Assembly (NCBI RefSeq): GCF_014655955.1
Contig: NZ_BNBO01000002.1
Span: 310,001 to 374,000 of the forward strand
From: Kitasatospora indigofera
Lineage (GTDB): Bacteria > Actinomycetota > Actinomycetes > Streptomycetales > Streptomycetaceae
Reading direction: 5' to 3'
Length of the DNA: 64,000 nt
Position numbers and translations under genes: made by a program
Notes under the pieces: model-generated
Seen by the model: only the letters and a program-made list of their open reading frames with translations
The model's database searches: none
Told to the model about the DNA's origin: nothing
Part shown: one piece after another, positions 35,245 through 43,680 of the stretch
How positions within the stretch are numbered: the stretch's first letter is position 1
Layout: each line of letters opens with the position of its first letter

Positions 35245-35452
35245 GGTGAAGTCCTTACGGGCAGGTGGCTCTGACGCTGGGGGGAGGCGCTGGGCGTTGC
35301 TCCGGTGCGGCGCTGCTGTGACCTGCGGTCCTGCACGTGGTGACGTGCCGGATCAGGAACAGTGACCGAGGCCGGGGTGGGCGCCCGCGCATCCGCTTCA
35401 GCGAGGATGACGAGGAGGTGGCGCCGGGTGCGGTGGTGGCGGCGGGGTGGGC

Positions 35453-35536
35453 TCAGGTCACCGGACAGATGGCGCTGGACACACGAAGGAGATCGACGTG
35501 GAGTCGACCAACCAGGGTGGTTCCGGCGCTAGGCAT
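35453..35536 (-). CDS. Putative leader peptide upstream of nirA
   Basis: A 27-codon ORF on the minus strand that ends 209 bases before the nirA start. The peptide contains RLHVDLLRVSSAIC, which matches from memory the R-x-HVDL-x-R-x-SSA-x-C pattern of short leader peptides that annotation pipelines call putative leader peptides ahead of streptomycete sulfur genes. The single late Cys codon would let ribosomes sense cysteine supply. No strong ribosome binding site is seen (GCAAGAGA is nearest the ATG), and a promoter-like TTAGTG lies about 35 bases upstream. Attenuation is inferred, not shown. Confidence 0.75.
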   Translation of the reverse strand: MPSAGTTLVGRLHVDLLRVSSAICPVT

Positions 35537-35575
35537 GGCAAGAGATTCGCACGCCCGGCGGTTCTCGGTCCACTA

Positions 35576-35594
35576 ACGTCCAAATAATGGACGT
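35576..35594. promoter_or_regulatory. Operator-like palindrome in the nirA promoter
   Basis: ACGTCCA, 5 bases (AATAA), TGGACGT: a perfect 7-base inverted repeat centred 49 bases upstream of the leader peptide. On the minus strand it falls between a possible -35 (CATTAC) and -10 (TTAGTG), so a bound protein would control the whole sulfur operon. The regulator is unknown. Confidence 0.6.
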
Positions 35595-35814
35595 AATGGT
35601 TTCGCCATGTGAGACGCCGGGGACTTTCCCACGCTCGGAAGGTTACCGCCCTGCGAACCGCCGCGACCCTACCCGCGCTCCGAGCCGCTCGGGAGCCCCC
35701 CGTGGGCCCCCCGGAACCCGCCCGGAGGCGTCCCCCGGCTCTCCCGGACGGCCCGCGCCGGGACCACCGCCGACGGCCGGGGGCCCGTAGATCCACCCCG
35801 GGCGCCCGGCCCGA

Positions 35815-35829
35815 TACCGTAGAGCTGTG
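35815..35829 (+). promoter_or_regulatory. Leaderless promoter: TACCGT, 6 bases, then GTG
   Basis: TACCGT (35815-35820) followed by 6 bases and the GTG of the YihY gene repeats the layout before the MBL gene at 11844. No ribosome binding site is present. Confidence 0.5.
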
Positions 35830-37182
35830 CAACCAGCAGGCGAGATGACGAGACCGAACCCCGAGCGCCCCTCGCGGCGGCGGGGCAAGGGCTCCCGACG
35901 CGCGGTCAAGCGGGCCACCTGGCGCAGTACGGCCTGGGCGCTGATCAAGGACACCACCAACACCTGCGTCGAGTACCGGGTCACCGGCCTCGCCGCCGAG
36001 GCGGCCTTCTTCACCCTGCTGTCGATCCCGCCGCTGCTGCTCTGCCTGGCCGGCACGCTCGGCTACCTCGACGAGTTCCTCGGCGCCGGCACCATCGACA
36101 AGCTGAAACAGGACATCGTCTCAGCCGCTGGGACGGTGCTCTCGCAGTCGTCCGTCCACCAGATCGTCGAACCGCTATTGCACGGCGTCTTCGACGACAA
36201 ACGGCCCGACCTGATCTCGATCGGCTTCCTGCTCTCCCTGTGGTCCGGCTCCCGGGCGCTCTACATCTTCATCGACACCATCACCGTCATGTACGGCCTC
36301 GACGGCAAGCGCGGCATCGTCAAGACCCGCCTGATGTCGCTCGGCCTCTACCTCGGCGCCCTGGTGATCGGCTCCCTGGTGCTGCCCCTGCTGGTGGCCG
36401 GCCCCGGACTGGTGGTGGCCGCGTTGCCGAACGCCGCCGGACTGGTCAGCGCGCTCTACTGGCCGGTGGCGATCCTGCTCCTGGTGGTCTTCCTCACCAC
36501 GCTCTACCACCTGGCCGTGCCCGTCTCCACGCCCTGGCGCGAGGACATCCCCGGCGCCCTGGTCGCCCTGGTCGTCCTGGTGGTCTGCAGCGTGCTGCTC
36601 CGGGTCTACCTGGTCAGCTCCGTCGAGGGCCCCTCGGTGTACGGGTCGCTGGCGGCGCCGGTGGCCGTCCTGCTCTGGATCGGCGTGGTCGCGCTCGCGG
36701 TGCTGATCGGCGCCGCGATGAACGCCGCCATAGACCGGCGCTGGCCCACCCTGGAGACCGCCGACGCCCGCGCGGAGAACGAGCGTGCCAGCGAGGAGGC
36801 GGCCGCGGCCGTCGTCCGCGAGGTCGCCGCCCGGCGGGCCGTGGAGCGCGCCCGGCGGGCCCGCGAGCTGGGCCTGGCCGAGGGCGTCGAGGAGGAGTAC
36901 GAGGGCGAGGAGGGCGACGACGGCGACGTGCCGTCCGAGTACCCCGAGCGCTGGGCCGACTTCCTGCCCCCGGAGAACCTCAAGGGCCGGCTGGCCGCCC
37001 GCGGCCCCCACCACCGTCCCGTCCCGCCCCCGCCGGACAGCGACCGGCCCCTCGGCCCGCCGCCCGGCGCCGAGCCGGAGCAGGAGGGCGGCCCGGACTA
37101 CGGGCCCGACTTCGGCGACCACCGCTTCCCCGGGGCGCAGCTCCCCGGGCGCCCGCCCCGCCCGCCCTGGGAGCAGGGCTGA
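35827..37182 (+). CDS. YihY/BrkB-family membrane protein
   Basis: A 451-residue inner-membrane protein of the YihY/virulence factor BrkB family, once mistaken for RNase BN; its role is unknown. The family entry TGLAAEAAFFTLLSIPPLLL opens the membrane domain. About six helices follow (LGLYLGALVIGSLVLPLLVA, LYWPVAILLLVVFLTTLYHL, VALVVLVVCSVLLRVYLVSS, VLLWIGVVALAVLIGAAMNA). From about residue 310 a long charged helix (coiled-coil-like, Ala/Glu/Arg), an acidic stretch and a Pro-rich cytoplasmic tail extend beyond the usual length. The GTG at 35827 appears leaderless. A second start, ATG 7 codons in, is possible. It converges with the AraC-type gene 28 bases away. Confidence 0.88.
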   Translation: MQPAGEMTRPNPERPSRRRGKGSRRAVKRATWRSTAWALIKDTTNTCVEYRVTGLAAEAAFFTLLSIPPLLLCLAGTLGYLDEFLGAGTIDKLKQDIVSAAGTVLSQSSVHQIVEPLLHGVFDDKRPDLISIGFLLSLWSGSRALYIFIDTITVMYGLDGKRGIVKTRLMSLGLYLGALVIGSLVLPLLVAGPGLVVAALPNAAGLVSALYWPVAILLLVVFLTTLYHLAVPVSTPWREDIPGALVALVVLVVCSVLLRVYLVSSVEGPSVYGSLAAPVAVLLWIGVVALAVLIGAAMNAAIDRRWPTLETADARAENERASEEAAAAVVREVAARRAVERARRARELGLAEGVEEEYEGEEGDDGDVPSEYPERWADFLPPENLKGRLAARGPHHRPVPPPPDSDRPLGPPPGAEPEQEGGPDYGPDFGDHRFPGAQLPGRPPRPPWEQG

Positions 37183-37210
37183 CCGGACGGGCGCCCGGGC
37201 GCCGCCCGGG

Positions 37211-38077
37211 TCAGGCCGCGCCGCGCTCCACCGGGATCCACAGCTGCGCGTCGGCCTGCGACCCGTCCGGCGACGGCCGGACGCCGAGGATCTCCGGCCC
37301 CGGCCTGCTGCGGTAGGGGTTGGACGGGAACCACTGGGTGTAGACGTCCCGCCACAGGTACTGCAGGGCCTGCGGGAACGGCCCGCTGTTCTCGAAGACC
37401 GCCCACGTCCCGGCCGGGACGAGCAGCGCGTCCAGGTCCTCCGGCGGGTCGGCCCGGGTCAGCGCCGCGTGCCAGTAGTCGAGCCCGGTGCCCTCGGCCC
37501 GGCTCTCGTCCAGGTTGTCGGTCACCGAGACGATGCCGGCCGGCTCCTGGTCCGACAGCCGCGCGATCCGCCGGCTCGTCTCCGGCCCGACGGACCGGAT
37601 GAACTCCGCGATGGCCGGATTGACCCCTTCGTGCACGAGCGGGACCCGGGCCATGCGCCCCACCACCCGGAACTCCGCCCGCTCCACGATCCGGTACCTC
37701 ATGCTGCTGCTCCCTTCGACGACGAGCCGGAAGGACATCCGGGGCTGGGAGCGCAGTGCCGCGCCCGTCCGCCTGGCCTCGCCGGGCCCGACGCCGTGCA
37801 TCGCGCGGAACGCGCGGGCGAACGCCTCGCCCGAGGCGTAGCCGTAGCGGACCGCGATCTCCAGCAGCGTCCCCGGGCCGGCCAGCACCTCGGCGCCCGC
37901 GACGGTCAGCCGCCGGCGCCGGACGTACTCCGACAGCGGCATCCCCGCCAGGGCCGAGAACATCCGCCGGAGGTGGTACTCCGACGTCGTCGCGATCCTG
38001 GCCAGCTCGGCCACGTCGATCTGCCCGTCCAGCCGGGACTCGATGTGGTCCATGGCCTGATTCAGCCGCTCCAGCAC
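37211..38077 (-). CDS. AraC-family regulator with GyrI-like effector domain
   Basis: A 288-residue regulator. The N-terminal 100 residues are a two-HTH AraC domain (LNQAMDHIESRLDGQIDVAE, then LARIATTSEYHLRRMFSALA, and the second HTH with LEIAVRYGYASGEAFARAFR). The C-terminal half is a GyrI-like or BmrR-type small-molecule-binding domain (MRYRIVERAEFRVVGRMARV, GTWAVFENSGPFPQALQYLW, QLWIPVE). Relatives respond to drugs or lipophilic compounds and switch on efflux. GTG 38077 has GGAAGGGG upstream. It is oriented away from the TetR gene, so the two are not one operon. The target is unknown. Confidence 0.88.
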   Translation of the reverse strand: MLERLNQAMDHIESRLDGQIDVAELARIATTSEYHLRRMFSALAGMPLSEYVRRRRLTVAGAEVLAGPGTLLEIAVRYGYASGEAFARAFRAMHGVGPGEARRTGAALRSQPRMSFRLVVEGSSSMRYRIVERAEFRVVGRMARVPLVHEGVNPAIAEFIRSVGPETSRRIARLSDQEPAGIVSVTDNLDESRAEGTGLDYWHAALTRADPPEDLDALLVPAGTWAVFENSGPFPQALQYLWRDVYTQWFPSNPYRSRPGPEILGVRPSPDGSQADAQLWIPVERGAA

Positions 38078-38216
38078 CCCGGTCCCCTTCCTTTTTCCTT
38101 GCCCTCACCGTAGGAAGGGGCCGGCCTGCCCCACCCGACATCCTGTGCCCGTTCCGGTCGGGTCCCGGGGACGGTGCCGCGCGGCCCGTCCGGCCCGGGC
38201 CCGGCCGCCGGGGAGC

Positions 38217-38250
38217 GCCGCTGACGCGCCCGCCGCTGACGCGCCCGCCG
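38217..38250. repeat. Short tandem repeat in the AraC-TetR gap
   Basis: CGCTGACGCGCCCGC occurs twice in tandem, followed by a degenerate copy. It is a small GC-rich slippage-type repeat at the 3' end of the TetR gene, without a clear function. Confidence 0.4.
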
Positions 38251-38251
38251 G

Positions 38252-38848
38252 TCAGCGCGCCCCGTCGGGCAGCACCAGACCCTCCAGCACCAGCGCGAGG
38301 AACCGCGGGCCGCCGTCGCGGCCGGGCCCGGCGTTCTCCCGCACCCAGGCGGCGCCGCTGAGCAGGTCGAACAGCTCGTCCGTGGTGAGGTCGGCGCGGA
38401 CCCGTCCGGCGCGCTGGGCGGCGCCGAGCAGCTCGGCGCCGCCGCGGTGCATGGCTGCGCACATGGCGTGGGAGGGCGTCCCCTCGTCGTACATGCTCCT
38501 GGCCAGGATGCCGACCAGGCCGCGGAAGGTGCTGAAGTGTCGGACGGCCTGACCCATCCACTCCGTCAGGGTCTCCAGGGCGTCCTCGCCGTCGGCCGGC
38601 CGCTCCGCCAGGGCGACGAGTTCGGACAGTCCGTCCCTGGTGGCGGCCTCGACCAGGGCGGCCCGGGTGGGGAAGTGCCGGTAGAGCGTCCCGATGGCGA
38701 CGCCGGCCCGGCCGGCGACGTCCTCCAGGGAGGCGTCGGAGCCGTCGGCCTCGAAGGCCCTGCGGGCGGCCGCCAGGATCGCGTCGTAGTTGCGCTGCCC
38801 GTCGGCCCGCTTGGGGCGCTGCGCGATGTAGGGCCCGGTGTCCGCCAA
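38252..38848 (-). CDS. TetR-family repressor of the adjacent efflux gene
   Basis: A 198-residue TetR repressor. The HTH is complete: NYDAILAAARRAFEADGSDA, then LEDVAGRAGVAIGTLYRHFP and TRAALVEAATRDGL. The C-terminal ligand-binding part is helical. The TTG at 38848 is preferred because AGGAGG lies 5 bases before it. An ATG at 38877 would add 10 residues that overlap the operator palindrome. Divergent from the DHA2 pump with 105 bases between, which hold three copies of the ACCTGAGG half-site. It almost certainly represses the pump and itself until a drug-like ligand binds. Confidence 0.9.
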   Translation of the reverse strand: MADTGPYIAQRPKRADGQRNYDAILAAARRAFEADGSDASLEDVAGRAGVAIGTLYRHFPTRAALVEAATRDGLSELVALAERPADGEDALETLTEWMGQAVRHFSTFRGLVGILARSMYDEGTPSHAMCAAMHRGGAELLGAAQRAGRVRADLTTDELFDLLSGAAWVRENAGPGRDGGPRFLALVLEGLVLPDGAR

Positions 38849-38867
38849 TGAATCCTCCTGCTTGACT

Positions 38868-38911
38868 ACCTGAGGCATCCTCAGGTTAACTCTGCCGCAC
38901 CTAACCTGAGG
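38868..38911. promoter_or_regulatory. TetR operator: three ACCTGAGG half-sites
   Basis: ACCTGAGG (38868-38875), 3 bases, CCTCAGGT (38879-38886) form a perfect palindrome. A third half-site AACCTGAGG (38903-38911) is inverted relative to CCTCAGGTT (38879-38887) at 15 bases distance. They lie between the TetR start and the pump promoter. Confidence 0.75.
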
Positions 38912-38920
38912 CTGTCTCAC

Positions 38921-38926
38921 CATAAT
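38921..38926 (+). promoter_or_regulatory. Putative -10 element of the DHA2 pump
   Basis: CATAAT (38921-38926) sits 27 bases before ATG 38954 in a locally AT-rich stretch just after the third operator half-site, so a bound repressor would cover the promoter. Confidence 0.4.
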
Positions 38927-38953
38927 ACTCCGGCTGCTGCCGTGGAGGATCCC

Positions 38954-40396
38954 ATGAGCGTTGACGCTGTTCCCGACGAAGTCCCGGCCCGGGCCGCCGG
39001 GTCGCGGGCCCGGGCCCGGGGCCTGACGCTGACGGCGATCGTCGGCGCCGAGTTCATGCTCCAGCTGGACGGCACCGTCGTGAACGTCGCCCTGCCCGCC
39101 CTGCAGTCCGACCTGGGCCTCTCGGCGGCCGCCGGGTCGTGGGTGCCGAACGCCTTCCTGCTGGCCTTCGGCGGCCTGCTCCTCCTCGCCGGCCGGCTCG
39201 GCGACGCCTTCGGCCACCGCCGGGTCTTCGTCGGCGGCCTCGGCCTGGTCGTGCTGGCCTCCCTGCTGGCCGGCCTGGCCCCCGGCGTCGAGCTGCTGCT
39301 GGCCGGCCGGCTGCTCCAGGGCGCCGGCGCCGCCCTCGCCGGACCCAACGGCCTGGCCCTGCTCGCGGTGGTCTTCGAGGGCGAGCGGCGGCAGCGGGCC
39401 TTCGGCCTCTACTCGACCGTCACCGGCCTCGGCGCCTCGGCCGGCATGGTGCTGGGCGGCGTGCTCACCTGGGCGGGGGACTGGCGGTGGAGCCTGCTGG
39501 TGAACGTCCCGGTGGGCCTGCTGATCATCGTCCTGTCGCTGACGACGCCCGGCCTCGCCGGCGCTGGCACCCGCTCCCGCCCGCTCGGCCTGCTCAGCGC
39601 GGCCCTGGTCACCGCGGCCGTCGGCACCGCCGTGTACGGGCTGGTGCACGCCGCCGAGCAGGGCTGGGGGGACGCCGGCACCCTGGTGCCGCTGGCCGGC
39701 TCGGCGGCGCTCTGGGTGCTGCTCGCGGTGGTCGACCCGCGCACCTCGGAGCCCCTGCTGCCGGCCGCCGTCCTCGCCGGCCGCGAGCGTGCCGGTGCCT
39801 TCGTCGACCTGCTGCTGCTGGCCGCCGTGCTCACCGGCTTCCTGGTCTACCTGGTGCAGTACCTGCGGGGCGTGCTGCACTTCAACGCCCTGCAGAGCGG
39901 CCTCGCCGTCCTGCCGTTCGGCCTGGCGCTGCTGCTCTCCACCCAGGTGCTCACCCCGTACGTCTCCGGTGTCGGGCTGAAGACCCGCGCCCTGCTCGGC
40001 CTGGGCGTGGTCCTGGCCGGGGTGGCCTGGCTGGCCCGGCTCGACGCGGACAGCTCGTACCTCACCGGGGTGCTCCCGCAGATCGTCCTCGTCGGCCTCG
40101 GCGTCGGGGTGGCGATCGTCCCGTTCAACATGATCATCCTCAGCGCGGCCCCGCCCGAGCACGCGGGCGTGGCCGCCGGGGTGCTGCAGACGGCGCTGAC
40201 CGTGGGCGGCTCGCTCGGCCTGGCCGTCCTGCTGATCCCGTTCACCGGCGGGGACGGCGAGATCGCCGGCACCATCTCGACGGTGTTCCTCTGGGCCGCC
40301 GGGGCCACCGTCCTGGCCCTGCTGGTCTCCGTGCTGCTCTGGTACGGGCCGGGCGCCCGGAGGGCCGCCCCGCCGGAGCGGGCGGCCGAGGCCTGA
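38954..40396 (+). CDS. DHA2-family (EmrB/QacA) drug efflux pump
   Basis: A 480-residue major facilitator with about 14 transmembrane helices, as in EmrB/QacA drug-proton antiporters. The first helix carries the DHA2 signature LDGTVVNVALPAL. Motif A reads AGRLGDAFGHRRVF, and GAGAALAGPNGLALLAVVFE and the helix-5 antiporter motif region SAGMVLGGVLTWAGDWRWSL (GxxxG) follow. ATG 38954 has GGAGG 5 bases upstream. It is divergent from a TetR repressor with a shared operator. It probably exports hydrophobic antibiotics or dyes. Confidence 0.92.
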   Translation: MSVDAVPDEVPARAAGSRARARGLTLTAIVGAEFMLQLDGTVVNVALPALQSDLGLSAAAGSWVPNAFLLAFGGLLLLAGRLGDAFGHRRVFVGGLGLVVLASLLAGLAPGVELLLAGRLLQGAGAALAGPNGLALLAVVFEGERRQRAFGLYSTVTGLGASAGMVLGGVLTWAGDWRWSLLVNVPVGLLIIVLSLTTPGLAGAGTRSRPLGLLSAALVTAAVGTAVYGLVHAAEQGWGDAGTLVPLAGSAALWVLLAVVDPRTSEPLLPAAVLAGRERAGAFVDLLLLAAVLTGFLVYLVQYLRGVLHFNALQSGLAVLPFGLALLLSTQVLTPYVSGVGLKTRALLGLGVVLAGVAWLARLDADSSYLTGVLPQIVLVGLGVGVAIVPFNMIILSAAPPEHAGVAAGVLQTALTVGGSLGLAVLLIPFTGGDGEIAGTISTVFLWAAGATVLALLVSVLLWYGPGARRAAPPERAAEA

Positions 40397-40521
40397 CCGC
40401 CGGCCCGGGCGGGCCTTCCCGCCCGGGCCGGGCGGGGCCGGGCGGGTCTTCCCGCCGGGCCGGACGGCTCAGGGGGCGGCGGCCGGCGGGCCGGGTGCTC
40501 GGACGGTCCGCGAAAAATGAC

Positions 40522-40550
40522 TGGCCCTGCCTGCCGCCCTTGGCTACCGT
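40522..40550 (+). promoter_or_regulatory. Putative promoter of the short ORF and rsgA
   Basis: TGGCCC (40522-40527) and TACCGT (40545-40550) are separated by 17 bases. The predicted start lies about 65 bases upstream of the 24-codon ORF. Confidence 0.4.
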
Positions 40551-40622
40551 GGGAGTCGTCCGGAACGGCCCGTCGTGGGCTGTAACCGTCGAAGCCGTGT
40601 TTTCTACCGGGAGGTGAGGATC

Positions 40623-40697
40623 GTGACGACTGTCGCCGCTGTGGGCGCCGTCCGCGTCCAGAAGGTCATCACTCACACCCCCCTGGTCTCCGGCTGA
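40623..40697 (+). CDS. Possible 24-codon leader ORF upstream of rsgA
   Basis: GTG 40623 has the strong ribosome binding site GGGAGGTGAGG about 4-5 bases upstream, better than that of most genes here. The peptide includes VAAVGAVRVQKVITHTPLVS, contains no Cys, and ends 87 bases before rsgA. It is too short to recognise. It could be a translated leader that adjusts rsgA to ribosome supply, or a stand-alone microprotein. Only the ORF and ribosome binding site are seen directly. Confidence 0.45.
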   Translation: MTTVAAVGAVRVQKVITHTPLVSG

Positions 40698-40784
40698 CCC
40701 GACGTCACCCCTGCGGGACGTCCGTACCTTCCTGTCGCGCCGATCGCGCGCAGCCGGGGCCACCCCTTGAAGGGTCACCCCGTC

Positions 40785-41930
40785 TTGTCCTCCTTCTCCA
40801 CCTTTCCCACCTTCTCCACCTCCGACGCCCACCCGCTGTCCGGCTACGGCTGGGACGAGGCGTGGGCCCGCTCCTTCTCCCTGCACACCGCCGTCGGCCT
40901 GCTCGCGGGCCGGGTCGTGCGGGTCGACCGGGGCCTGTGCAGCGTCGTCGTCGCCGACGGTGACGCGGTGCGGGTCCTGCGGGCCGACATGGCCGACGTG
41001 TCCACACCGGACCCGATGCGCTACGTCTGCACCGGCGACTGGGTCGCCGTCGACGAGATCCCCGGCGGGCGGCCCGCGGTACGGGCCCTGATGCCCCGCC
41101 GCACCGCGCTGGTGCGCTCGACCAACTCCAAGCGGTCCGAGGCACAGGTGCTCGCGACCAACGTCGACCAGATCGCGATCTGCGTCTCGCTCGCCTCCGA
41201 GGTCGACCTCGGCCGGATCGAGCGCTTCCTCGCCCTGGCCGCCTCCAGCGGCGAGGGCGAGGCCCTGCTGGGCGGCGCCCGGCGGGCCCCCGCCGAGCCG
41301 CTGGTCGTCCTCACCAAGGCCGACCTGGTCTCCGACGCCGAGCACATCCGTGCCGACGTCGAGGGCATCGCCCCCGGCGTCACGGTGCTGGTGGTCAGCG
41401 CCGAGACCGGCGAGGGGATGGACGTGCTGCGCGCCTGCACCCCCGGCAGCACCGCGCTGATCGGGCAGTCCGGCGCCGGCAAGTCCACCCTCACCAACAT
41501 GCTGGCCGAGGCCGAGGTGATGACGGTCCAGCAGACCCGCTCGGTCGACGAGAAGGGCCGGCACACCACCACCGCGCGCGAGCTGGTGCCGATGGCGCAC
41601 GGCGGCGTCCTGATCGACACGCCCGGCCTGCGCGAGGTCGGCCTCTTCGGCGGCGAGGGCCTGGCCCAGGCCTTCTCCGAGGTCGGGGAGCTCGCCGAGG
41701 AGTGCCGGTTCCACGACTGCGGCCACCACACCGAGCCCGGCTGCGCCGTCCGGGCGGCACTGGAGGACGGCAGCCTCTCGCAGCGCCGCTGGGAGAGCTA
41801 CCTCAAGCTGCAGCGCGAGAACGCGTGGATCGCCTCCCGCACGGACGCCCGGCTCGCCGCCGAGCGCCTGAAGAAGTGGAAGTCGATCACCATGTCGCAC
41901 CGGAACTCGGGCCTGCCGGTCAAGCGCTGA
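40785..41930 (+). CDS. rsgA: Ribosome small-subunit GTPase RsgA
   Basis: A 381-residue circularly permuted GTPase that checks late 30S ribosome assembly. An N-terminal OB-fold precedes the G domain. G4 (LTKADLV) and G5 (VSAETGEGM) come before G1 (IGQSGAGKST, about residue 227) and G3 (DTPGLREVG), the RsgA order. The C-terminal zinc motif CRFHDCGHHTEPGC is intact. TTG 40785 is preferred from the family start SSFSTF, with GAAGGG 10 bases upstream. A TTG at 40767 would add 6 residues. A 24-codon ORF precedes it. Confidence 0.92.
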   Translation: MSSFSTFPTFSTSDAHPLSGYGWDEAWARSFSLHTAVGLLAGRVVRVDRGLCSVVVADGDAVRVLRADMADVSTPDPMRYVCTGDWVAVDEIPGGRPAVRALMPRRTALVRSTNSKRSEAQVLATNVDQIAICVSLASEVDLGRIERFLALAASSGEGEALLGGARRAPAEPLVVLTKADLVSDAEHIRADVEGIAPGVTVLVVSAETGEGMDVLRACTPGSTALIGQSGAGKSTLTNMLAEAEVMTVQQTRSVDEKGRHTTTARELVPMAHGGVLIDTPGLREVGLFGGEGLAQAFSEVGELAEECRFHDCGHHTEPGCAVRAALEDGSLSQRRWESYLKLQRENAWIASRTDARLAAERLKKWKSITMSHRNSGLPVKR

Positions 41931-41962
41931 CCGGCACCCGGCCGGCGCGCCGGTGAACCGTA

Positions 41963-41998
41963 CGGCCGCCCCGGGGTGTCAGATCCCCGGGGCGGCCG
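41963..41998. terminator. Bidirectional terminator, 14-bp stem
   Basis: CGGCCGCCCCGGGG (41963-41976) and CCCCGGGGCGGCCG (41985-41998) pair perfectly around an 8-base loop, between the convergent rsgA and beta-glucosidase genes. Confidence 0.8.
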
Positions 41999-42026
41999 CG
42001 GGCCTTTCGGCGGGCACCCGGCGTCC

Positions 42027-43490
42027 TCAGCGGGCGGGCAGCTGCCCGGTGCGGATCACCTCGGCGTACCAGCGGGCGCTGTCCTTCGGGGTCCGGCGCT
42101 GGCTGGCGAAGTCCACGTGCACGATGCCGAACCGCTTGCTGTAGCCGTAGGCCCACTCGAAGTTGTCCAGCAGCGACCAGAGGAAGTAGCCGCGCACCTC
42201 GGCGCCGTCGGCCACCGCCCGCCGCACCGCGTCCAGGTGGCCGTGCAGGTAGGCGACCCGCTCGGGGTCGTGCACCGCCCCGGACGGGTCGCTGTAGTCC
42301 TCGTACGCCGCGCCGTTCTCGGTGACCAGCAGCGGCACGCCCGGCAGGTCGTCGCGCAGCCGGGTCAGCAGCTCGTACAGGCCGTCGGCGTCCACCGGCC
42401 AGTCCATCGCGGTACGGCTGCCCTCGGCGGGAAGGAAGCGGACGCCCCGGTCGGCCGGCCACGGCGAGAGCGAGCTGGCGTGGCCGTCCAGGCGCGGGGC
42501 GGGCGCGGCCGGGTCGTCCGCGGCGACCACCGTCGGCGTGTAGTAGTTGATGCCCAGCGAGTCGATCGGGCGGGAGATCTCGGCCAGGTCGCCGTCCCGG
42601 ACGAAGGACCAGTCGGTGACCTCCGCGGTGTCGGCCAGCACGTCCGCCGGGTAGCTGCCGTGGAACACCGGGTCGAGGAAGATCCGGTTGGCCAGGCCGT
42701 CGATCCGGCGGGCCGCGTCCAGGTCGCCGGGCGCCTCCGAGAGCGGGCGCACGGCCGCCAGGTTGAGGGTCAGCGAGACCTGCGCGGTGGCGGGCAGCTC
42801 GGCGCGCAGCGCCCCGGTGCCCAGGCCGTGGGCCAGCAGCAGGTGGTGGTGCGCGGTGAGGGCCGCCGCCGGGTCGGTCCGGCCGGGGGCGTGGATGCCG
42901 GCGCCGTAGCCGAGGAAGGCGCTGCACCACGGCTCGTTGAGGGTGGTCCAGGCGGGGATCCGGTCGCCCAGCCGGCGGGCGGCCAGCGCCGCGTACTCGG
43001 CGAAGCGGTACGCGGTGTCACGCTCGGTCCAGCCGCCCCGGTCCTCCAGGGTCTGCGGGAGGTCCCAGTGGTAGAGCGTGGCGACCGGCGTGATCCCGTG
43101 GGCGAGCAGCTCGTCCACCAGCCGGTCGTAGAAGTCCAGGCCCTCCCCGTTCGCCGGGCCCTCGCCGGCCGGCTGGATCCGCGGCCAGGCGAGGGAGAAC
43201 CGGTAGGCACCCAGGCCGAGTTCGGACATCAGCGCGACGTCGTCGCGGTAGCGGTGGTAGTGGTCCGCCGCGATGTCCCCGGTGTCTCCGTTGCGGACCT
43301 TGCCGGGGGTCCGGCTGAAGGTGTCCCAGATCGACGGGCTGCGGCCGCCCTCGCTCGCGGCGCCCTCGATCTGGTAGGCGGCGGTGGCCGCGCCCCAGAG
43401 GAAGCCGGGCGGGAAGGCCGGGCCGGCCGGCTGCGCGGCGCCGGTCGCGGGCCGGGCCTGGGCGGGTGTGGGCAGGGCTTCGACGGACAT
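42027..43490 (-). CDS. GH1 beta-glucosidase, intracellular
   Basis: A 487-residue glycoside hydrolase of family 1, a retaining beta-glucosidase that releases glucose from imported beta-gluco-oligosaccharides. The N-terminal signature [16 protein letters not shown], the acid/base Glu186 in TLNEPW and the nucleophile Glu391 in TENGAA are all present, as is [10 protein letters not shown]. There is no signal peptide, so it works in the cytoplasm. ATG 43490 follows GGAAGG. It lies last in the permease-binding protein operon, as in the cellobiose operon of streptomycetes, after a 190-base gap. Confidence 0.92.
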   Translation of the reverse strand: MSVEALPTPAQARPATGAAQPAGPAFPPGFLWGAATAAYQIEGAASEGGRSPSIWDTFSRTPGKVRNGDTGDIAADHYHRYRDDVALMSELGLGAYRFSLAWPRIQPAGEGPANGEGLDFYDRLVDELLAHGITPVATLYHWDLPQTLEDRGGWTERDTAYRFAEYAALAARRLGDRIPAWTTLNEPWCSAFLGYGAGIHAPGRTDPAAALTAHHHLLLAHGLGTGALRAELPATAQVSLTLNLAAVRPLSEAPGDLDAARRIDGLANRIFLDPVFHGSYPADVLADTAEVTDWSFVRDGDLAEISRPIDSLGINYYTPTVVAADDPAAPAPRLDGHASSLSPWPADRGVRFLPAEGSRTAMDWPVDADGLYELLTRLRDDLPGVPLLVTENGAAYEDYSDPSGAVHDPERVAYLHGHLDAVRRAVADGAEVRGYFLWSLLDNFEWAYGYSKRFGIVHVDFASQRRTPKDSARWYAEVIRTGQLPAR

Positions 43491-43680
43491 GTCGCCTTCC
43501 AGAGATGAGAGTTGGGACGGGGATCGGCGCAGGGCCGCTCGGCCGCGGGGTACCGGCCGCGCGGGCACGGAGGGCCGGGAGTACCGCCTGCCGGGGCACG
43601 GACCGCCGGCGGCGGTGGCCGGCCGGGGCCGGGCGGCCCCGGCCGCGGACGCCGGAGCCGGGGCGCCCGGCCGGGGACGC

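Larger units (their letters stand above)
35245..35826. other. Control region between nirA and the YihY gene
   Basis: The nirA side holds a 27-codon leader ORF (35536-35453, minus), a palindrome at 35576-35594 overlapping its probable promoter, and about 200 bases of GC-rich leader between the leader ORF and nirA. The YihY side has only the promoter at 35815. No other gene is seen. Confidence 0.5.
40397..40784 (+). other. Leader region of rsgA
   Basis: The gap between the efflux pump and rsgA holds a possible promoter (TGGCCC, 17 bases, TACCGT at 40522-40550), a 24-codon ORF with a good ribosome binding site, and then about 90 bases without features. Confidence 0.5.
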
